Source: Sphingomonas kyeonggiensis
Lineage (GTDB): Bacteria; Pseudomonadota; Alphaproteobacteria; Sphingomonadales; Sphingomonadaceae
DNA: 64,000 nucleotides
Direction: 5' to 3'
Assembly (NCBI RefSeq): GCF_030812785.1
Contig: NZ_JAUSTJ010000003.1
Location: forward strand, 124,001-188,000
Shown piece after piece: positions 52,164 through 60,835 of the stretch. The position numbers and the translations under genes are program-made. The notes beneath the pieces were generated by a model. That model was not told the origin of the DNA, did not search any database, and worked only from the letters and a program-made list of their open reading frames with translations. Position 1 is the first letter of the stretch. Each line of letters starts with the position of its first letter.

Positions 52164-53090
52164 GTGACCAACACTGCCCCCCCCACCGATCTCGATCGCG
52201 TGATCGGCTTCACCATTCCCGGCCGCCACACCCGTGGCCGCGTTGCGCGGCTGGGGCCGGTGCTCGACGAGATCCTGTCGGCGCACGCCTATCCGCCGCA
52301 GATCGAGCGGCTGCTTGCCGAGGCGCTGACCCTCACCGCGCTGCTCGGCTCCACGCTCAAGCAGGCCGAGGGGCAGATGACGCTCCAGGCGCAGAGCCAG
52401 GGCGGCATCGTCAGCCTGCTGGTGTGCGACTACAAGGACGGCGAGTTGCGCGGCTATGTGCAGTTCGACGCGCTGCGCCTGTCGCAGCTCGGCAAGAATC
52501 CGTCGCTGTTCGCGCTGTTCCACAAGGGCCATCTGGCGATCACCTTCGACCAGGTGACCACCAAGGAGCGCTACCAGGGCATCGTGCCGCTCGACGCCGG
52601 CACGCTGGGCGAGGCGGCGCAGAGCTACTTCCTCCAGTCGGAGCAGATCCCCAGCCTGGTGCGGCTGGGCGCGCAGCGCGACAAGGAAAGCGGCAAGTGG
52701 ATCGGCGGCGGTCTGTTCCTCCAGCATCTGCCGGAGGGCGAGGCGGGGCGCGAGCGGCTGCACGTGCGGCTCGACCATCCCGAATGGCAGCATGTCGAGG
52801 CGCTGGGCTCGACCATGGGCGTCGACGAGCTCGCCGATGCGGCGATCCCGCTCGAATCGCTCATCTGGCGGCTGTTCAACGAGGAGGAAGAAGTGCGCGT
52901 CCTCAGCGGTGCGGACCTGTCGCGCGGCTGCCGCTGCGATCCGGGCTACATCACCGAGGTGCTCGCCAAGTTCCCCGAAGCGGAGCGGGCGGAGATGGCG
53001 GACGAGCATGGCGTGATCAGCGTCGACTGCGCCTTCTGCTCGAAGAAATTCCCGGTGCGGCTCGAGGATTTCGTTCCGCCGGCGTTGTAA
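52164..53090 (+). CDS. hslO: Redox-regulated chaperone Hsp33
   Basis: This 308-residue Hsp33 protects proteins under oxidative stress after its zinc-bound cysteines are oxidised. The N-terminal binding domain has FDQVTTKERYQGIVPLDAGTLGEAAQSYFLQSEQIPS, and the C-terminal redox switch has CRCDPGYI (CxC) and CAFC (CxxC). All four zinc cysteines are present. The start is GTG at 52164 with CGAGGA upstream. The ~180-base gap before it holds its promoter region, with no other feature seen. Confidence 0.95.
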   Translation: MTNTAPPTDLDRVIGFTIPGRHTRGRVARLGPVLDEILSAHAYPPQIERLLAEALTLTALLGSTLKQAEGQMTLQAQSQGGIVSLLVCDYKDGELRGYVQFDALRLSQLGKNPSLFALFHKGHLAITFDQVTTKERYQGIVPLDAGTLGEAAQSYFLQSEQIPSLVRLGAQRDKESGKWIGGGLFLQHLPEGEAGRERLHVRLDHPEWQHVEALGSTMGVDELADAAIPLESLIWRLFNEEEEVRVLSGADLSRGCRCDPGYITEVLAKFPEAERAEMADEHGVISVDCAFCSKKFPVRLEDFVPPAL

Positions 53091-53161
53091 TTCGCGCCCC
53101 TTGCGCCATATCGGTGCGAAGGGGCGCGAACCTTCGGGTTCGTGACGGGAGGACGTTGCGC

Positions 53162-53569
53162 ATGTTGTTCGGGCGTATGATGTGCGTGGCAATCGCCGCC
53201 GCATCGCTGTTTCTCGTGAATGACGGGCCTGCCGCGGCCCGGCGCTCCGGCGCGCAATCGGCGCTGTCGCAGATCGAGCGCGGCCAGTGGCTGCTCAAGG
53301 AGAAGCTGGGCGCCGAGCGCAAGATCTGCTTCACCGGCCCTAACAGCTTCATCCAGCTCGGCCACGGCCCCATTCCCTGCGAGCAGTTCGTCGTCGCGCA
53401 GGACCAGCGCGCCTCGACGATCCGCTATACCTGCGCCGGCCACGGCCTGGGCCGCACCACGATCACGGTGGAAACGCCGCGGCTCGTGCGGATCGACACC
53501 CAGGGCGTGCTCGACGGCTCGCCGTTCGACCAGGAATATGAGGCGCGCAAGGTCGGCACCTGCAGCTGA
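53162..53569 (+). CDS. Exported DUF3617-like protein
   Basis: This 135-residue protein has a signal peptide (MMCVAIAAASLFLVNDGPAAA) and a short soluble domain of the DUF3617-like pattern: SQIERGQWLLKEKLG, two Cys segments (KICFTGP and IPCEQFV), TIRYTCAGHGLGRTTITVETPRLVRIDTQGVLDGSPF, and a final Cys. Such proteins are common exported proteins of sphingomonads. Their role is not known. The start is the ATG at 53162, preceded by GGAGGA. A terminator follows at 53662. Confidence 0.72.
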   Translation: MLFGRMMCVAIAAASLFLVNDGPAAARRSGAQSALSQIERGQWLLKEKLGAERKICFTGPNSFIQLGHGPIPCEQFVVAQDQRASTIRYTCAGHGLGRTTITVETPRLVRIDTQGVLDGSPFDQEYEARKVGTCS

Positions 53570-53661
53570 ACGGGGCTTAACCCTTATTTCATGGCTGCCG
53601 CGCTACCGTGGCGCTGCTCCTAGTGAGCACTTTCCTCTCTGGCATGGGTTTTCCCAACAAC

Positions 53662-53687
53662 TGGGCCGCTTCCGGGCGGCCCATTTT
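53662..53687 (+). terminator. Rho-independent terminator
   Basis: An 8-bp stem (tgggccgc 53662-53669 with gcggccca 53676-53683) has a 6-base loop and is followed by tttt. It lies in the gap between the DUF3617-like gene and queC. Confidence 0.82.
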
Positions 53688-53747
53688 GCGTCTGCCCCAG
53701 CTGCCGCCTATTTTGCCTTGCAGCATGAATCGGGCTAGGGGCCTGCG

Positions 53748-54431
53748 ATGACTGACAGCGTTGCAATTGTGCTGGTTTCCGGCGGCCTCGATTCGATGAT
53801 CTCGGCCGCGCTCGCGCGTGAGGCGGGGCACCGGCTGTTCGCCCTTTCTTTCGACTATAACCAGCGCCACCAGGTCGAGCTGGCCGCCGCGCGCCGGATC
53901 GCCACCGCGCTGGGCGCCGAGCGCCATATCGTGATGCCGATGGACCTGCGGGCGTTCGGCGGTTCCGCGCTCACCGCCGATATCGACGTGCCGAAGACCG
54001 GGGTGGGGGAGGATATCCCCGTCACCTATGTGCCGGCGCGCAACACGATCTTCCTCAGCCTGGCGCTTGGCTGGGCCGAGGCTTCGGGCGCCCGCGACAT
54101 CTATATCGGCGTCAACGCGCTCGATTATTCGGGCTATCCCGATTGCCGCCCCGAGTTCATCGAAGGCTTCGAGAAGCTCGCCGAGCTGGCGACCAAGGCG
54201 GGCGTGGAGGGCGAGCCCTTTCATATCCGCGCGCCGCTCCAGCACATGACCAAGGCCGATATCGTGCGCGAGGGCACGCGGCTCGGGCTCGACCTGGGGC
54301 TCAGCTGGTCCTGCTACGATCCGGCGCCGGGCGGCCTGCATTGCGGGCTGTGCGACAGTTGCCGCCTGCGCGCCCGGGGCTTCGAGGAAGCCGGCGTGCC
54401 CGATCCGACGCACTACGCCGTCAAGCCGTAA
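53748..54431 (+). CDS. queC: 7-cyano-7-deazaguanine synthase
   Basis: This 227-residue ATP-dependent enzyme makes preQ0 from 7-carboxy-7-deazaguanine in queuosine synthesis. An N-type ATP site is VLVSGGLDSMISAALA (residues 7-22). YVPARNTIFLSLALGWAE is present, as is the C-terminal zinc site with four cysteines in SWSCYDPAPGGLHCGLCDSCRLRA. The ATG at 53748 is chosen from GGGGCCTGCG upstream. queE follows 10 bases later. queD and folE are not in the window. Confidence 0.96.
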   Translation: MTDSVAIVLVSGGLDSMISAALAREAGHRLFALSFDYNQRHQVELAAARRIATALGAERHIVMPMDLRAFGGSALTADIDVPKTGVGEDIPVTYVPARNTIFLSLALGWAEASGARDIYIGVNALDYSGYPDCRPEFIEGFEKLAELATKAGVEGEPFHIRAPLQHMTKADIVREGTRLGLDLGLSWSCYDPAPGGLHCGLCDSCRLRARGFEEAGVPDPTHYAVKP

Positions 54432-54441
54432 GGGCCTGGCG

Positions 54442-55074
54442 ATGACCTACAGCGTCAAGGAGATGTTCCTCACCCTGCAGGGCGAGGGCGTGAATGCCGG
54501 CGCGCGCGCCGTGTTCGTCCGCTTTGCCGGCTGCAACCTGTGGACCGGCCGCGAGCAGGACCGGGCCAGCGCGATCTGCCAGTTCTGCGACACCGAATTC
54601 GTCGGCACCGACGGGCTGGGCGGCGGCAAGTTCGCCACGGCGGAGGCTCTGGTCGATGCGGTGGAGGGTTTCTGGGGCGAGGGGACGGAGAAGCGCTTCG
54701 TCGTGCTCACCGGGGGCGAGCCGATGCTGCAGGTCGACGATGCGCTGGTCGATGCGCTCCACGCCCGAGCTTTCCGCATCGCGATCGAGAGCAATGGCAC
54801 GCTTCCCGCGCATCCCGGCATCGACTGGGTGTGCATCAGCCCCAAGGCGGGCAGCGAAGTCGTCCAGCGCTCGGGCGACGAATTGAAGCTGGTCTGGCCA
54901 CAGGTCGGCACCGATGTCGAGGCGATCGAGGGCTGGGACTTCGCCAACTTCCTGATCCAGCCGATGGACAGCGTTGCGGCGCAGGAGAATATCGAGGCGG
55001 CGATCGCCTTCGCGATGGCCCGGCCGAAATGGCGACTGACCTTGCAGACGCACAAGATGCTGGGGCTGCGGTAA
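54442..55074 (+). CDS. queE: 7-carboxy-7-deazaguanine synthase
   Basis: This 210-residue radical SAM enzyme makes 7-carboxy-7-deazaguanine from 6-carboxytetrahydropterin. The FeS cluster cysteines lie in FAGCNLWTGREQ...ICQFCDTEF, the spaced C-x14-C-x2-C variant of QueE rather than the usual Cx3Cx2C. TLQGEGVNAGARAVFVRF at the start and VLTGGEPMLQ in the middle are the SAM and substrate loops. It follows queC in the same operon. Confidence 0.95.
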   Translation: MTYSVKEMFLTLQGEGVNAGARAVFVRFAGCNLWTGREQDRASAICQFCDTEFVGTDGLGGGKFATAEALVDAVEGFWGEGTEKRFVVLTGGEPMLQVDDALVDALHARAFRIAIESNGTLPAHPGIDWVCISPKAGSEVVQRSGDELKLVWPQVGTDVEAIEGWDFANFLIQPMDSVAAQENIEAAIAFAMARPKWRLTLQTHKMLGLR

Positions 55075-55100
55075 ACTACACGGCTGCCGTAAGCTTAAAC

Positions 55101-55209
55101 CGTCATCCCGTCGCCCTTCTCGTCATCCCGGCGAAAGCCGGGATCTCAAGCGATGGCGCGGACGGCAGGACAAGAGCCGCACGAGATCCCGGCTTTCGCC
55201 GGGATGACG
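55101..55209. repeat. Family A palindromic element with orphan half arm
   Basis: The full element is 55121-55209 (89 bp), with the usual arms and a gccgcacgagat centre. As at 20781, a truncated outer arm (cgtcatcccgtc) begins exactly 20 bases before it, at 55101. It lies between the convergent queE and a hypothetical exported-protein gene. Confidence 0.92.
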
Positions 55210-55244
55210 GAAATAGGTTCGGGATGAAGTTGGAATCGCTCCGC

Positions 55245-55925
55245 TCAATCGAGCAGCAGCGGCCCGCATTTCTTGACCTGGTACATGCCCTTCTTCCAGC
55301 ACTTGTCGTTGCCGAACGGCGGCATCTTCACGCCGTACATGCCGGTGACGACATAGCCCTGCGGACGATATTGCTCGCCCCACGGGCCCAGGCTGGCGCG
55401 AAGTTCCTTGATGCGGTCCTGCGCCAGCTCGCTGAACTTGCCGGCCTTCACGAACACGGCATCATGGCCGATTGAGGCGGCAGTCTGGCAGAAAGAGAGC
55501 TGCCCCTGAACAGTCGAGAAGCCCGAGTAGATGCGGGTGCCGTACTTGTCGAGCTCTAGCTGGCCCTGCTTCTTGTTCTTGTACGTTCTTGCAAAATATT
55601 TCTCGAGCGTAGCGTATGAATCCCGCAGCTCGATCGCGTGATCCTTGATCAGCGAATTGTAATTGTCGACCGACAACAGGGTCGGCTCGAACTGGCACTG
55701 GAGCGCGGCGACGTTGAGCGCTGCGCGCAGGTTCCAGGCGAGCGCGGCGCGCAGCTCGTCGGCGGTGGCGCCGGGCAGCGCCGGGCCGGTCATGCCGGGC
55801 TCGGTGCCGTTGACGCGGCCGCTCTCGAGATTGGCCGGCTTGAGGAAGAACTGCGCCGAAGCCGGTGCAGAGACGAACAGGCCGAGCCCCCCGGCCAACC
55901 CAAGTGCGATACGCGATGCGAGCAT
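55245..55925 (-). CDS. Hypothetical exported protein
   Basis: This 226-residue protein is of unknown family. It has a signal peptide (IALGLAGGLGLFVSAPASAQ) and a helical, exported domain with YNSLIKDHAIELRDSYATLEKYFARTYKNKKQGQLELDKYGTR (charged helices), four Cys residues (one in ALQCQFEP, one in SFCQTAA, two in DKCWKKGMYQVKKC) and a Pro/Gly loop near the end. The ATG at 55925 is preceded by GAGGG. It is convergent with queE. Confidence 0.7.
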   Translation of the reverse strand: MLASRIALGLAGGLGLFVSAPASAQFFLKPANLESGRVNGTEPGMTGPALPGATADELRAALAWNLRAALNVAALQCQFEPTLLSVDNYNSLIKDHAIELRDSYATLEKYFARTYKNKKQGQLELDKYGTRIYSGFSTVQGQLSFCQTAASIGHDAVFVKAGKFSELAQDRIKELRASLGPWGEQYRPQGYVVTGMYGVKMPPFGNDKCWKKGMYQVKKCGPLLLD

Positions 55926-56047
55926 GTTGCCCTCGAAAACTACCAATTGACCCCGTGGGCACGGGGTTACGGGTTTACGAGTCCGCGTTGAAGCCCTTTT
56001 TTACCATGAGCCGTGCCATCCCGGCATTTCATCGCAAAAGCGGAAAC

Positions 56048-56081
56048 GAAAAAGGCCGCCCGGTCGCCCGGACGGCCCTTT
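56048..56081 (-). terminator. Terminator of the small lipoprotein gene
   Basis: A ~10-bp stem (ggccgcccgg with ccggacggcc, one mismatch) with a 4-base loop is flanked by aaa and ttt. On the minus strand it is followed by tttttc, about 28 bases after the stop of the gene ending at 56109. Confidence 0.75.
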
Positions 56082-56108
56082 CACAACACCCTAAACGGGC
56101 GCGCTTGC

Positions 56109-56354
56109 TTAGTGCGCGGCGTTGGTGGTGGTGTTGGTCTCGACGGTGGTGGTGTTCTCGACAACAGCGCCGTTCTCGGTGGCGGCGGCGTCGATGTTGG
56201 TCACCATGGTGTCGGTGGTGGTGACGTTCTCGGTCGGAACGACTTCGGTGGTGTTGGTCACGTTGGTCGACTCGTTGCTGGTGCACGCCGAGGCCAGGAG
56301 GGCCGCGCCGGCGATCATCGAACCTGCAACGATCTTCGAAATGACTGCACGCAT
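56109..56354 (-). CDS. Small Thr/Asn/Val-rich lipoprotein
   Basis: This 81-residue protein is of unknown family. The N-terminus has a hydrophobic segment and lipobox LLASAC (about 20-25). The rest is a low-complexity tail of Thr, Asn, Val and Glu (NVTNTTEVVPTENVTTTDTMVTNIDAA). The tail carries no Cys. It may be a surface or periplasmic spacer. The plus-strand frame opposite is not taken as real. Confidence 0.7.
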   Translation of the reverse strand: MRAVISKIVAGSMIAGAALLASACTSNESTNVTNTTEVVPTENVTTTDTMVTNIDAAATENGAVVENTTTVETNTTTNAAH

Positions 56355-56468
56355 GTAGAAAGCTCCCTAGATTATGGATCTGGATTACGGATAGCCGTTT
56401 AATACCCAAACCGAAGTGGACATTAGACGGTTCGGGCAAACCCCTCAAGACTCGAAATTTGACCTCGG

Positions 56469-57113
56469 CTAGGAGAGAGCCTCCAAAAATGGCGAAAATG
56501 TGGCACGAAGCGCCGAATCGAATTGCCCGGGCGTGACCGGCTTGCCCAGCGCCTCGGCACTCGTGACCGGGAATTCGGCGATGCCACAGGGGACGATGCC
56601 GTTGAAATCATTGAGGTTCGGCGACAGGTTCACCGCGAAGCCGTGCATCGTCACCCATTGCCGGATGCGCACCCCGATCGCGCCGATCTTGGCTTCCTGG
56701 CCCGCCTGATCGAGCGTCCAGATGCCGATCCGGCCTTCGGCACGGAACGCCTCTATGCCCAGCTCGGCCAGTGCCGCGATCACCCAGCCTTCGACGGCAT
56801 GGACATAGCCGCGGACGTCGCGCTTCCGGTCTCGCAGGTCCATCATCAGATAGCCGATGCGCTGGCCCGGGCCGTGATAGGTGTAGCGCCCGCCGCGCCC
56901 GGTGCGGAACACCGGGAAGCGCGTCGTGTCGACCAGCTCGCTCGCGTCGGTGGCGCTGGTGCCGGCGGTGTAGACGGGCGGGTGCTCGAGCAGCCAGATC
57001 CGCTCGGGCGCGGTTCCGGCGGTGAGCGCGGCGACATGCGCCTCCATCTCGGCGAGGGCGGCGCCATATTCGATCGGCTCCGGCGCGACCCGCCATTCGA
57101 TATCCTTGGTCAT
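56469..57113 (-). CDS. lipB: Octanoyl-ACP:protein N-octanoyltransferase
   Basis: This 214-residue enzyme moves octanoate from acyl carrier protein to lipoyl domains, the first step of lipoate synthesis. Family motifs are LEHPPVYTAGTSA near residue 43, GRGGRYTYHGPGQRIGYLMMDL (about 72-92), the catalytic Lys in EAKIGAIGVRI, and the acyl-binding Cys in GIVPCGIAEFPVTS. The start at 57113 (MTKDIEWR) is chosen over a longer upstream frame. It is divergent from the YciC-like genes. Confidence 0.95.
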   Translation of the reverse strand: MTKDIEWRVAPEPIEYGAALAEMEAHVAALTAGTAPERIWLLEHPPVYTAGTSATDASELVDTTRFPVFRTGRGGRYTYHGPGQRIGYLMMDLRDRKRDVRGYVHAVEGWVIAALAELGIEAFRAEGRIGIWTLDQAGQEAKIGAIGVRIRQWVTMHGFAVNLSPNLNDFNGIVPCGIAEFPVTSAEALGKPVTPGQFDSALRATFSPFLEALS

Positions 57114-57207
57114 GGGCGGGAATTGCGCATGCCGGGGCGATTCCGCAAGCATTGGCAACAGATTGTCCGCCCGCTAACACCGCTCCGATAAGGGAGGCAC
57201 GGGTCGC

Positions 57208-58041
57208 ATGGCGAAGATGGGGACCGTCTGGGATCGGACGGCGGAGTTTCTGAGCGACAATCTGGGCGCGATCCTGCCCGTGGCGCTGCTCGCCTTCTTC
57301 GTGCCCGCCTCGATCGAAGGCAGCTTCCAGGCGGCCAAGACCGGGGCGGGGCCGGCGCTGGTCCTGTCGCTCTATCTCGTCCAGATCGCCTTCGGCATCC
57401 TCTCGATCTGGGGATCGCTGACCATCGCGGCGATGGCACTCGACATGGCCGATGTCCGCGCCGCCGGGCGGATCGGGCGCGAGCGGCTGCTGCCGGCGCT
57501 CGCCGTCTCGGTGCTGATCTTCGCGGCGATGCTCGTGCTGGCACTGCCGGTGCCGCTGGTGCTGCAGCTGGGCGGCTATGACCTGATGGAGATCGCGCGC
57601 GGCAACGCCGTCTCGCTCAGCCCGCAGATCGCCGGGGGCATCGCGCTTTACGGGCTGGTCGCGCTCGGCCTGATCCTGTGGCTCGGCGCCCGGCTGTTCG
57701 TCACCAATCCGGTGATCGTGCGCGAGAAGCGGATGTTCTCGGCGCTGCGCCAGTCGTGGAAGCTCACCCGCGGCATGACCTGGCGGATCATCGGCGTGAT
57801 CCTGCTCTTCGCCCTGGTCTCCTGGGTGTCGATCCTCGCCGCCAACCTGGTGTTCGGCAGCATCTTCACGCTCGTCGCCGGCGGACCGGCGGACGGCATC
57901 TCGCTCGCCGGAGTGCTCACCTCGGTGGTCGTCGCGGCGGTGCAGACCGGCTTCACCGTGCTGGTCCCCGCCTTCACCGCCAAGCTCTATCTTGCGCTGA
58001 CCGCCGAGGCGGGGCTGCGCGAAGGCGTGCTGCGCGCATGA
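57208..58041 (+). CDS. YciC/UPF0259-like multi-helix membrane protein
   Basis: This 277-residue protein has about six membrane helices and the loop FVTNPVIVREKRMFSALRQSWKLTRG (about 168-193), a signature of the YciC-like/glycerophosphodiester phosphodiesterase membrane-domain group. The role is unknown. It ends in an ATGA overlap with the next gene, which looks like its paralogue, so they are probably one operon and perhaps a heterodimer. Confidence 0.75.
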   Translation: MAKMGTVWDRTAEFLSDNLGAILPVALLAFFVPASIEGSFQAAKTGAGPALVLSLYLVQIAFGILSIWGSLTIAAMALDMADVRAAGRIGRERLLPALAVSVLIFAAMLVLALPVPLVLQLGGYDLMEIARGNAVSLSPQIAGGIALYGLVALGLILWLGARLFVTNPVIVREKRMFSALRQSWKLTRGMTWRIIGVILLFALVSWVSILAANLVFGSIFTLVAGGPADGISLAGVLTSVVVAAVQTGFTVLVPAFTAKLYLALTAEAGLREGVLRA

Positions 58042-58778
58042 GCCTCACCAGCCGCGGCATCTTCCTCGATGCCGTCACCCTGTGGCGCGCCGAGCGCTCC
58101 CTGCTCGTGCCCGTCGCCGGCCTGTTCTTCGTCGCGCCGATGCTGGGCGCCGCGCTGCTCCTTGGCGGGCTCGACCTGCCCGCGACCGAGGATCCGGAGA
58201 AGCTGCGTGCGGCTTTCATGGCCTTCTACACGGCGCATCTGCTGCCGATCCTGGCGATCAACCTCGTCATCGATTTCGGCTGCTTCGCGATCTTCAACCT
58301 CTATCTCCAGGGCGGCGGACGCACGCTGGGCGAAGTGCTGCTGCTCGCGCTCCGGCGCTTTCCGGCCTTCTTCGTGCTCAACCTGATCGCCGGGCTGCTC
58401 TTCTCGTTCGGCCTGTCGCTGTTCGTGATCCCCGGCCTGTTCGTGCTGGCGCGGACCTGGCTCGCCGGGCCGGCACTTGCCGCCGATCCGGGCGCCGGCG
58501 TGCTCGGGGCGTTCCGCGAAGGCTGGCGGCGCAGCGGCGGCGTGACCGGCTTCGCGCTGATCGGGCTTGCCTCGATGGTGTTCTTCCTGGCCTTCGGGCT
58601 GGTGATCCTCACCGGCGGCATCCTGGGCACGATCGCCGGGCTGGCCGGTGGTGCCCAGGCGGTCACGATCGTCTCCTACCTCGCCACCGCGCTGTTCGGC
58701 GGCGCGGCCTGGACCGGGCTCGCGCTGATCCGCATCGCCGCCTATCGGCTCGGCGGCGCACCCAAACAGGGAATCTGA
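58038..58778 (+). CDS. YciC-like membrane protein, coupled paralogue
   Basis: This 246-residue multi-helix membrane protein has the same loop type, VLARTWLAGPALAADPGAGVLGAFREGWRRSGG, near residues 135-168. It is coupled by ATGA overlap to the preceding gene. Its last 37 bases overlap the 3' end of the converging GNAT gene. Confidence 0.75.
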   Translation: MSLTSRGIFLDAVTLWRAERSLLVPVAGLFFVAPMLGAALLLGGLDLPATEDPEKLRAAFMAFYTAHLLPILAINLVIDFGCFAIFNLYLQGGGRTLGEVLLLALRRFPAFFVLNLIAGLLFSFGLSLFVIPGLFVLARTWLAGPALAADPGAGVLGAFREGWRRSGGVTGFALIGLASMVFFLAFGLVILTGGILGTIAGLAGGAQAVTIVSYLATALFGGAAWTGLALIRIAAYRLGGAPKQGI

Positions 58779-59341
58779 GGCGCGGCATCCGCCGCCAGCA
58801 CGCCCGCCAGCCGCGGATCGGCGAAGGTCTCCACCGTGCGCTTGTAAGGCACGAAGCCATGCTTGCGGTAGAAGCCGAGCGCGCCCGGCGAATCGAGCGT
58901 GCAGGTATGCACCCAGACGCGGCTGACCCCCGGCCGCCAGGCCAGCATCAGCGCATGCGCCATCAGCCAGCCGCCATGCCCCTTGCCGGCCAGCTCGGGG
59001 ACCAGCCCGACGAACCCCAGCTCGCAGGTCGCCTCCGCGCGGAAATCGAGCTCGAGCATGCCGACCTCGATGCCGCCCCGGTCGACCACCGCATGCACCC
59101 ACACCTCGGGATCGTGAATGATCGCGGTCAGCCGGGCATCGTCCATCACCAGCCGCGAGAACCATAGCCAGGGCTCGCCGACGCGGCGGAACAGCGCGCG
59201 GTACTTGGCCGGGTCGGGCGCGTTCCAGCGCACCAGCCGCAGCGGCGAATCGGGCAGGGGCCGCGGCAGGGGTTTCGCCAGCATCTCGAGCGCGGTGACG
59301 ACCGTGGCGATCTGGTCGTCCGCGACCGGGATCAGGCCCAT
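58742..59341 (-). CDS. GNAT family N-acetyltransferase
   Basis: This 199-residue GNAT has the family core GMLELDFRAEATCELGFVGLVPELAGKGHGGWLMAHAL, with the acetyl-CoA loop near residue 120 and the VWVHTCTLDSPGALGFYRKHGFVPYKR block typical of this subfamily. Its target is unknown. The 3' end runs into the converging YciC-like gene by 37 bases, and hemF lies upstream on the same strand (gap 1 base), so it may be co-transcribed with hemF. Confidence 0.85.
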   Translation of the reverse strand: MGLIPVADDQIATVVTALEMLAKPLPRPLPDSPLRLVRWNAPDPAKYRALFRRVGEPWLWFSRLVMDDARLTAIIHDPEVWVHAVVDRGGIEVGMLELDFRAEATCELGFVGLVPELAGKGHGGWLMAHALMLAWRPGVSRVWVHTCTLDSPGALGFYRKHGFVPYKRTVETFADPRLAGVLAADAAPQIPCLGAPPSR

Positions 59342-59342
59342 C

Positions 59343-60185
59343 TCAGCTCCACGCCGCCATCGGCGGCAGGCTCATCAGGATCGCGTCGATATTGCCGCCG
59401 GTCTTCAGGCCGAACAGCGTCCCCCGGTCGTAGATCAGATTGAACTCGGCATAGCGGCCGCGCCATTCGAACTGGCGCTGCTTGTCCTCCGCGGTGAAGT
59501 CCATCCCCATGCGCTTGCGGACGAGGCGCGGGAACACATCGAGGAACGCCCGGCCGACATCCTGGGTGAAGGCGAAGTCCGCCTCCCAGTCGCTTTCCAG
59601 ATGGTCGTAGAAGATCCCGCCCACGCCGCGATGCGTCTTGCGGTGGGGGATGTAGAAATACTCGTCCGCCCATTGCTTGAAGCGCGGATAATGCTCCGGG
59701 TCGTGCGCGCCGCATGCGGCCTTGAGCGCGGCATGGAATTCGGCGGTGTCCTCGTCATAGGGCATGGGCGGGTTGAGGTCCGCGCCGCCGCCGAACCAGC
59801 GCTTGGTCGTGGTCAGGAAGCGGGTGTTCATGTGCACCGCCGGCACATGCGGATTGGCCATGTGCGCGACTAGGCTGACGCCGGTGGCGAAGAATTGCGG
59901 GTCCTCGCCGGCACCGTGGATCGACTTGGCGAAGTCGCCCTCCAGGCTGCCGCCAACGGTGGAGACGTTGACCCCCACCTTCTCGAACACCTTGCCCTTC
60001 ATCACCCCGCGCACGCCGCCGCCGCCCGGCTCGCCGCTCGGGTCGGTGCGATCCCAGGCGATATACTCGAACTTCGCGTCCGATCCCACCTCGGCCTCGA
60101 TCGCCTCGAATTCGGTGCAGATCGCGGTGCGCAGGCTTTCGAACCACGCCCGGGCGCGCTGCTGCTGGTCGTCGAGCTCGATCAT
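59343..60185 (-). CDS. hemF: Oxygen-dependent coproporphyrinogen III oxidase
   Basis: This 280-residue enzyme uses O2 to make protoporphyrinogen IX in heme synthesis. It shows GVNVSTVGGSLEGDFAKSI (about 80-98), MANPHVPAVHMNTRFL (the conserved His/Asn/Arg segment), the highly conserved WFGGGADLNPPMPYDEDTAEFHAAL (about 132-156) and GGIFYDHLES. The start at 60185 overlaps the trmL stop by ATGA. Heme made here is also the substrate of the BphO heme oxygenase encoded elsewhere in the window. Confidence 0.96.
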   Translation of the reverse strand: MIELDDQQQRARAWFESLRTAICTEFEAIEAEVGSDAKFEYIAWDRTDPSGEPGGGGVRGVMKGKVFEKVGVNVSTVGGSLEGDFAKSIHGAGEDPQFFATGVSLVAHMANPHVPAVHMNTRFLTTTKRWFGGGADLNPPMPYDEDTAEFHAALKAACGAHDPEHYPRFKQWADEYFYIPHRKTHRGVGGIFYDHLESDWEADFAFTQDVGRAFLDVFPRLVRKRMGMDFTAEDKQRQFEWRGRYAEFNLIYDRGTLFGLKTGGNIDAILMSLPPMAAWS

Positions 60186-60634
60186 TGCGGGGGGAATCCA
60201 TTGGTCTGGCGCAGCGCCTCGGCGAGCGAGATGCCCGCCGACACGGCAAGGTTGAGCGAGCGCAGGCCCGTGCGGATCGGGATGCGCACCGCAAGGTCGG
60301 CGCGTTCATGGACATAATCGGGCGCGCCGCGGCTTTCCGAACCGAACAGCAGCGTGTCGCCCGGCTGGAACACCGCCTCGGTCAGCGGGATCGATCCGCG
60401 CGTGGTGAACAGGATCACCCGCCCGGGCAGTTTTTCGGCGAATGCGTGGAAATCGGCATGGCGCGCCACGTCCGCCGCGCCGCCATAATCCATCGCCGCC
60501 CGGCGGAATGCCGCGTCGTTCCAGCCGAATCCCATCGGCTCGATCAGATCGACGGGCGTATCGAAGCACGCGCCCAGGCGCAACACGGCGCCGACGTTGC
60601 CGGCAATATCGGGTTCGAACAGGGCTAGTCGCAT
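60182..60634 (-). CDS. trmL: tRNA (cytidine/uridine-2'-O)-methyltransferase TrmL
   Basis: This 150-residue SPOUT-class enzyme methylates the 2'-OH at position 34 of certain tRNAs. It shows LALFEPDIAGNVGAVLRLGACFDT at the start, then LLFGSESRGAPDYV and IPIRTGLRSLNLAVSAGISLAEALRQ, the knotted SAM-binding end. The length is right for TrmL/YibK. It is first of the pair trmL-hemF (ATGA overlap). Confidence 0.93.
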   Translation of the reverse strand: MRLALFEPDIAGNVGAVLRLGACFDTPVDLIEPMGFGWNDAAFRRAAMDYGGAADVARHADFHAFAEKLPGRVILFTTRGSIPLTEAVFQPGDTLLFGSESRGAPDYVHERADLAVRIPIRTGLRSLNLAVSAGISLAEALRQTNGFPPQ

Positions 60635-60835
60635 GGCCTTGCTCCTAGCGTTCTATTCCCTTGCGTAACAAGCCGCTGAAAAAGCCTGTTGCGGAAGCGA
60701 GGGACCGCCGTCTATCACCTCGGCGCGCCTATTCGGGGGACATCGAAGGGCAACGAGGGGGCCCTTAGCGCCCGTGTAAGCGTCACGTCCTACCCGCGCG
60801 TTCGTCGCGGTAAGTTCGAAGTGCAAGGGGTAAAC

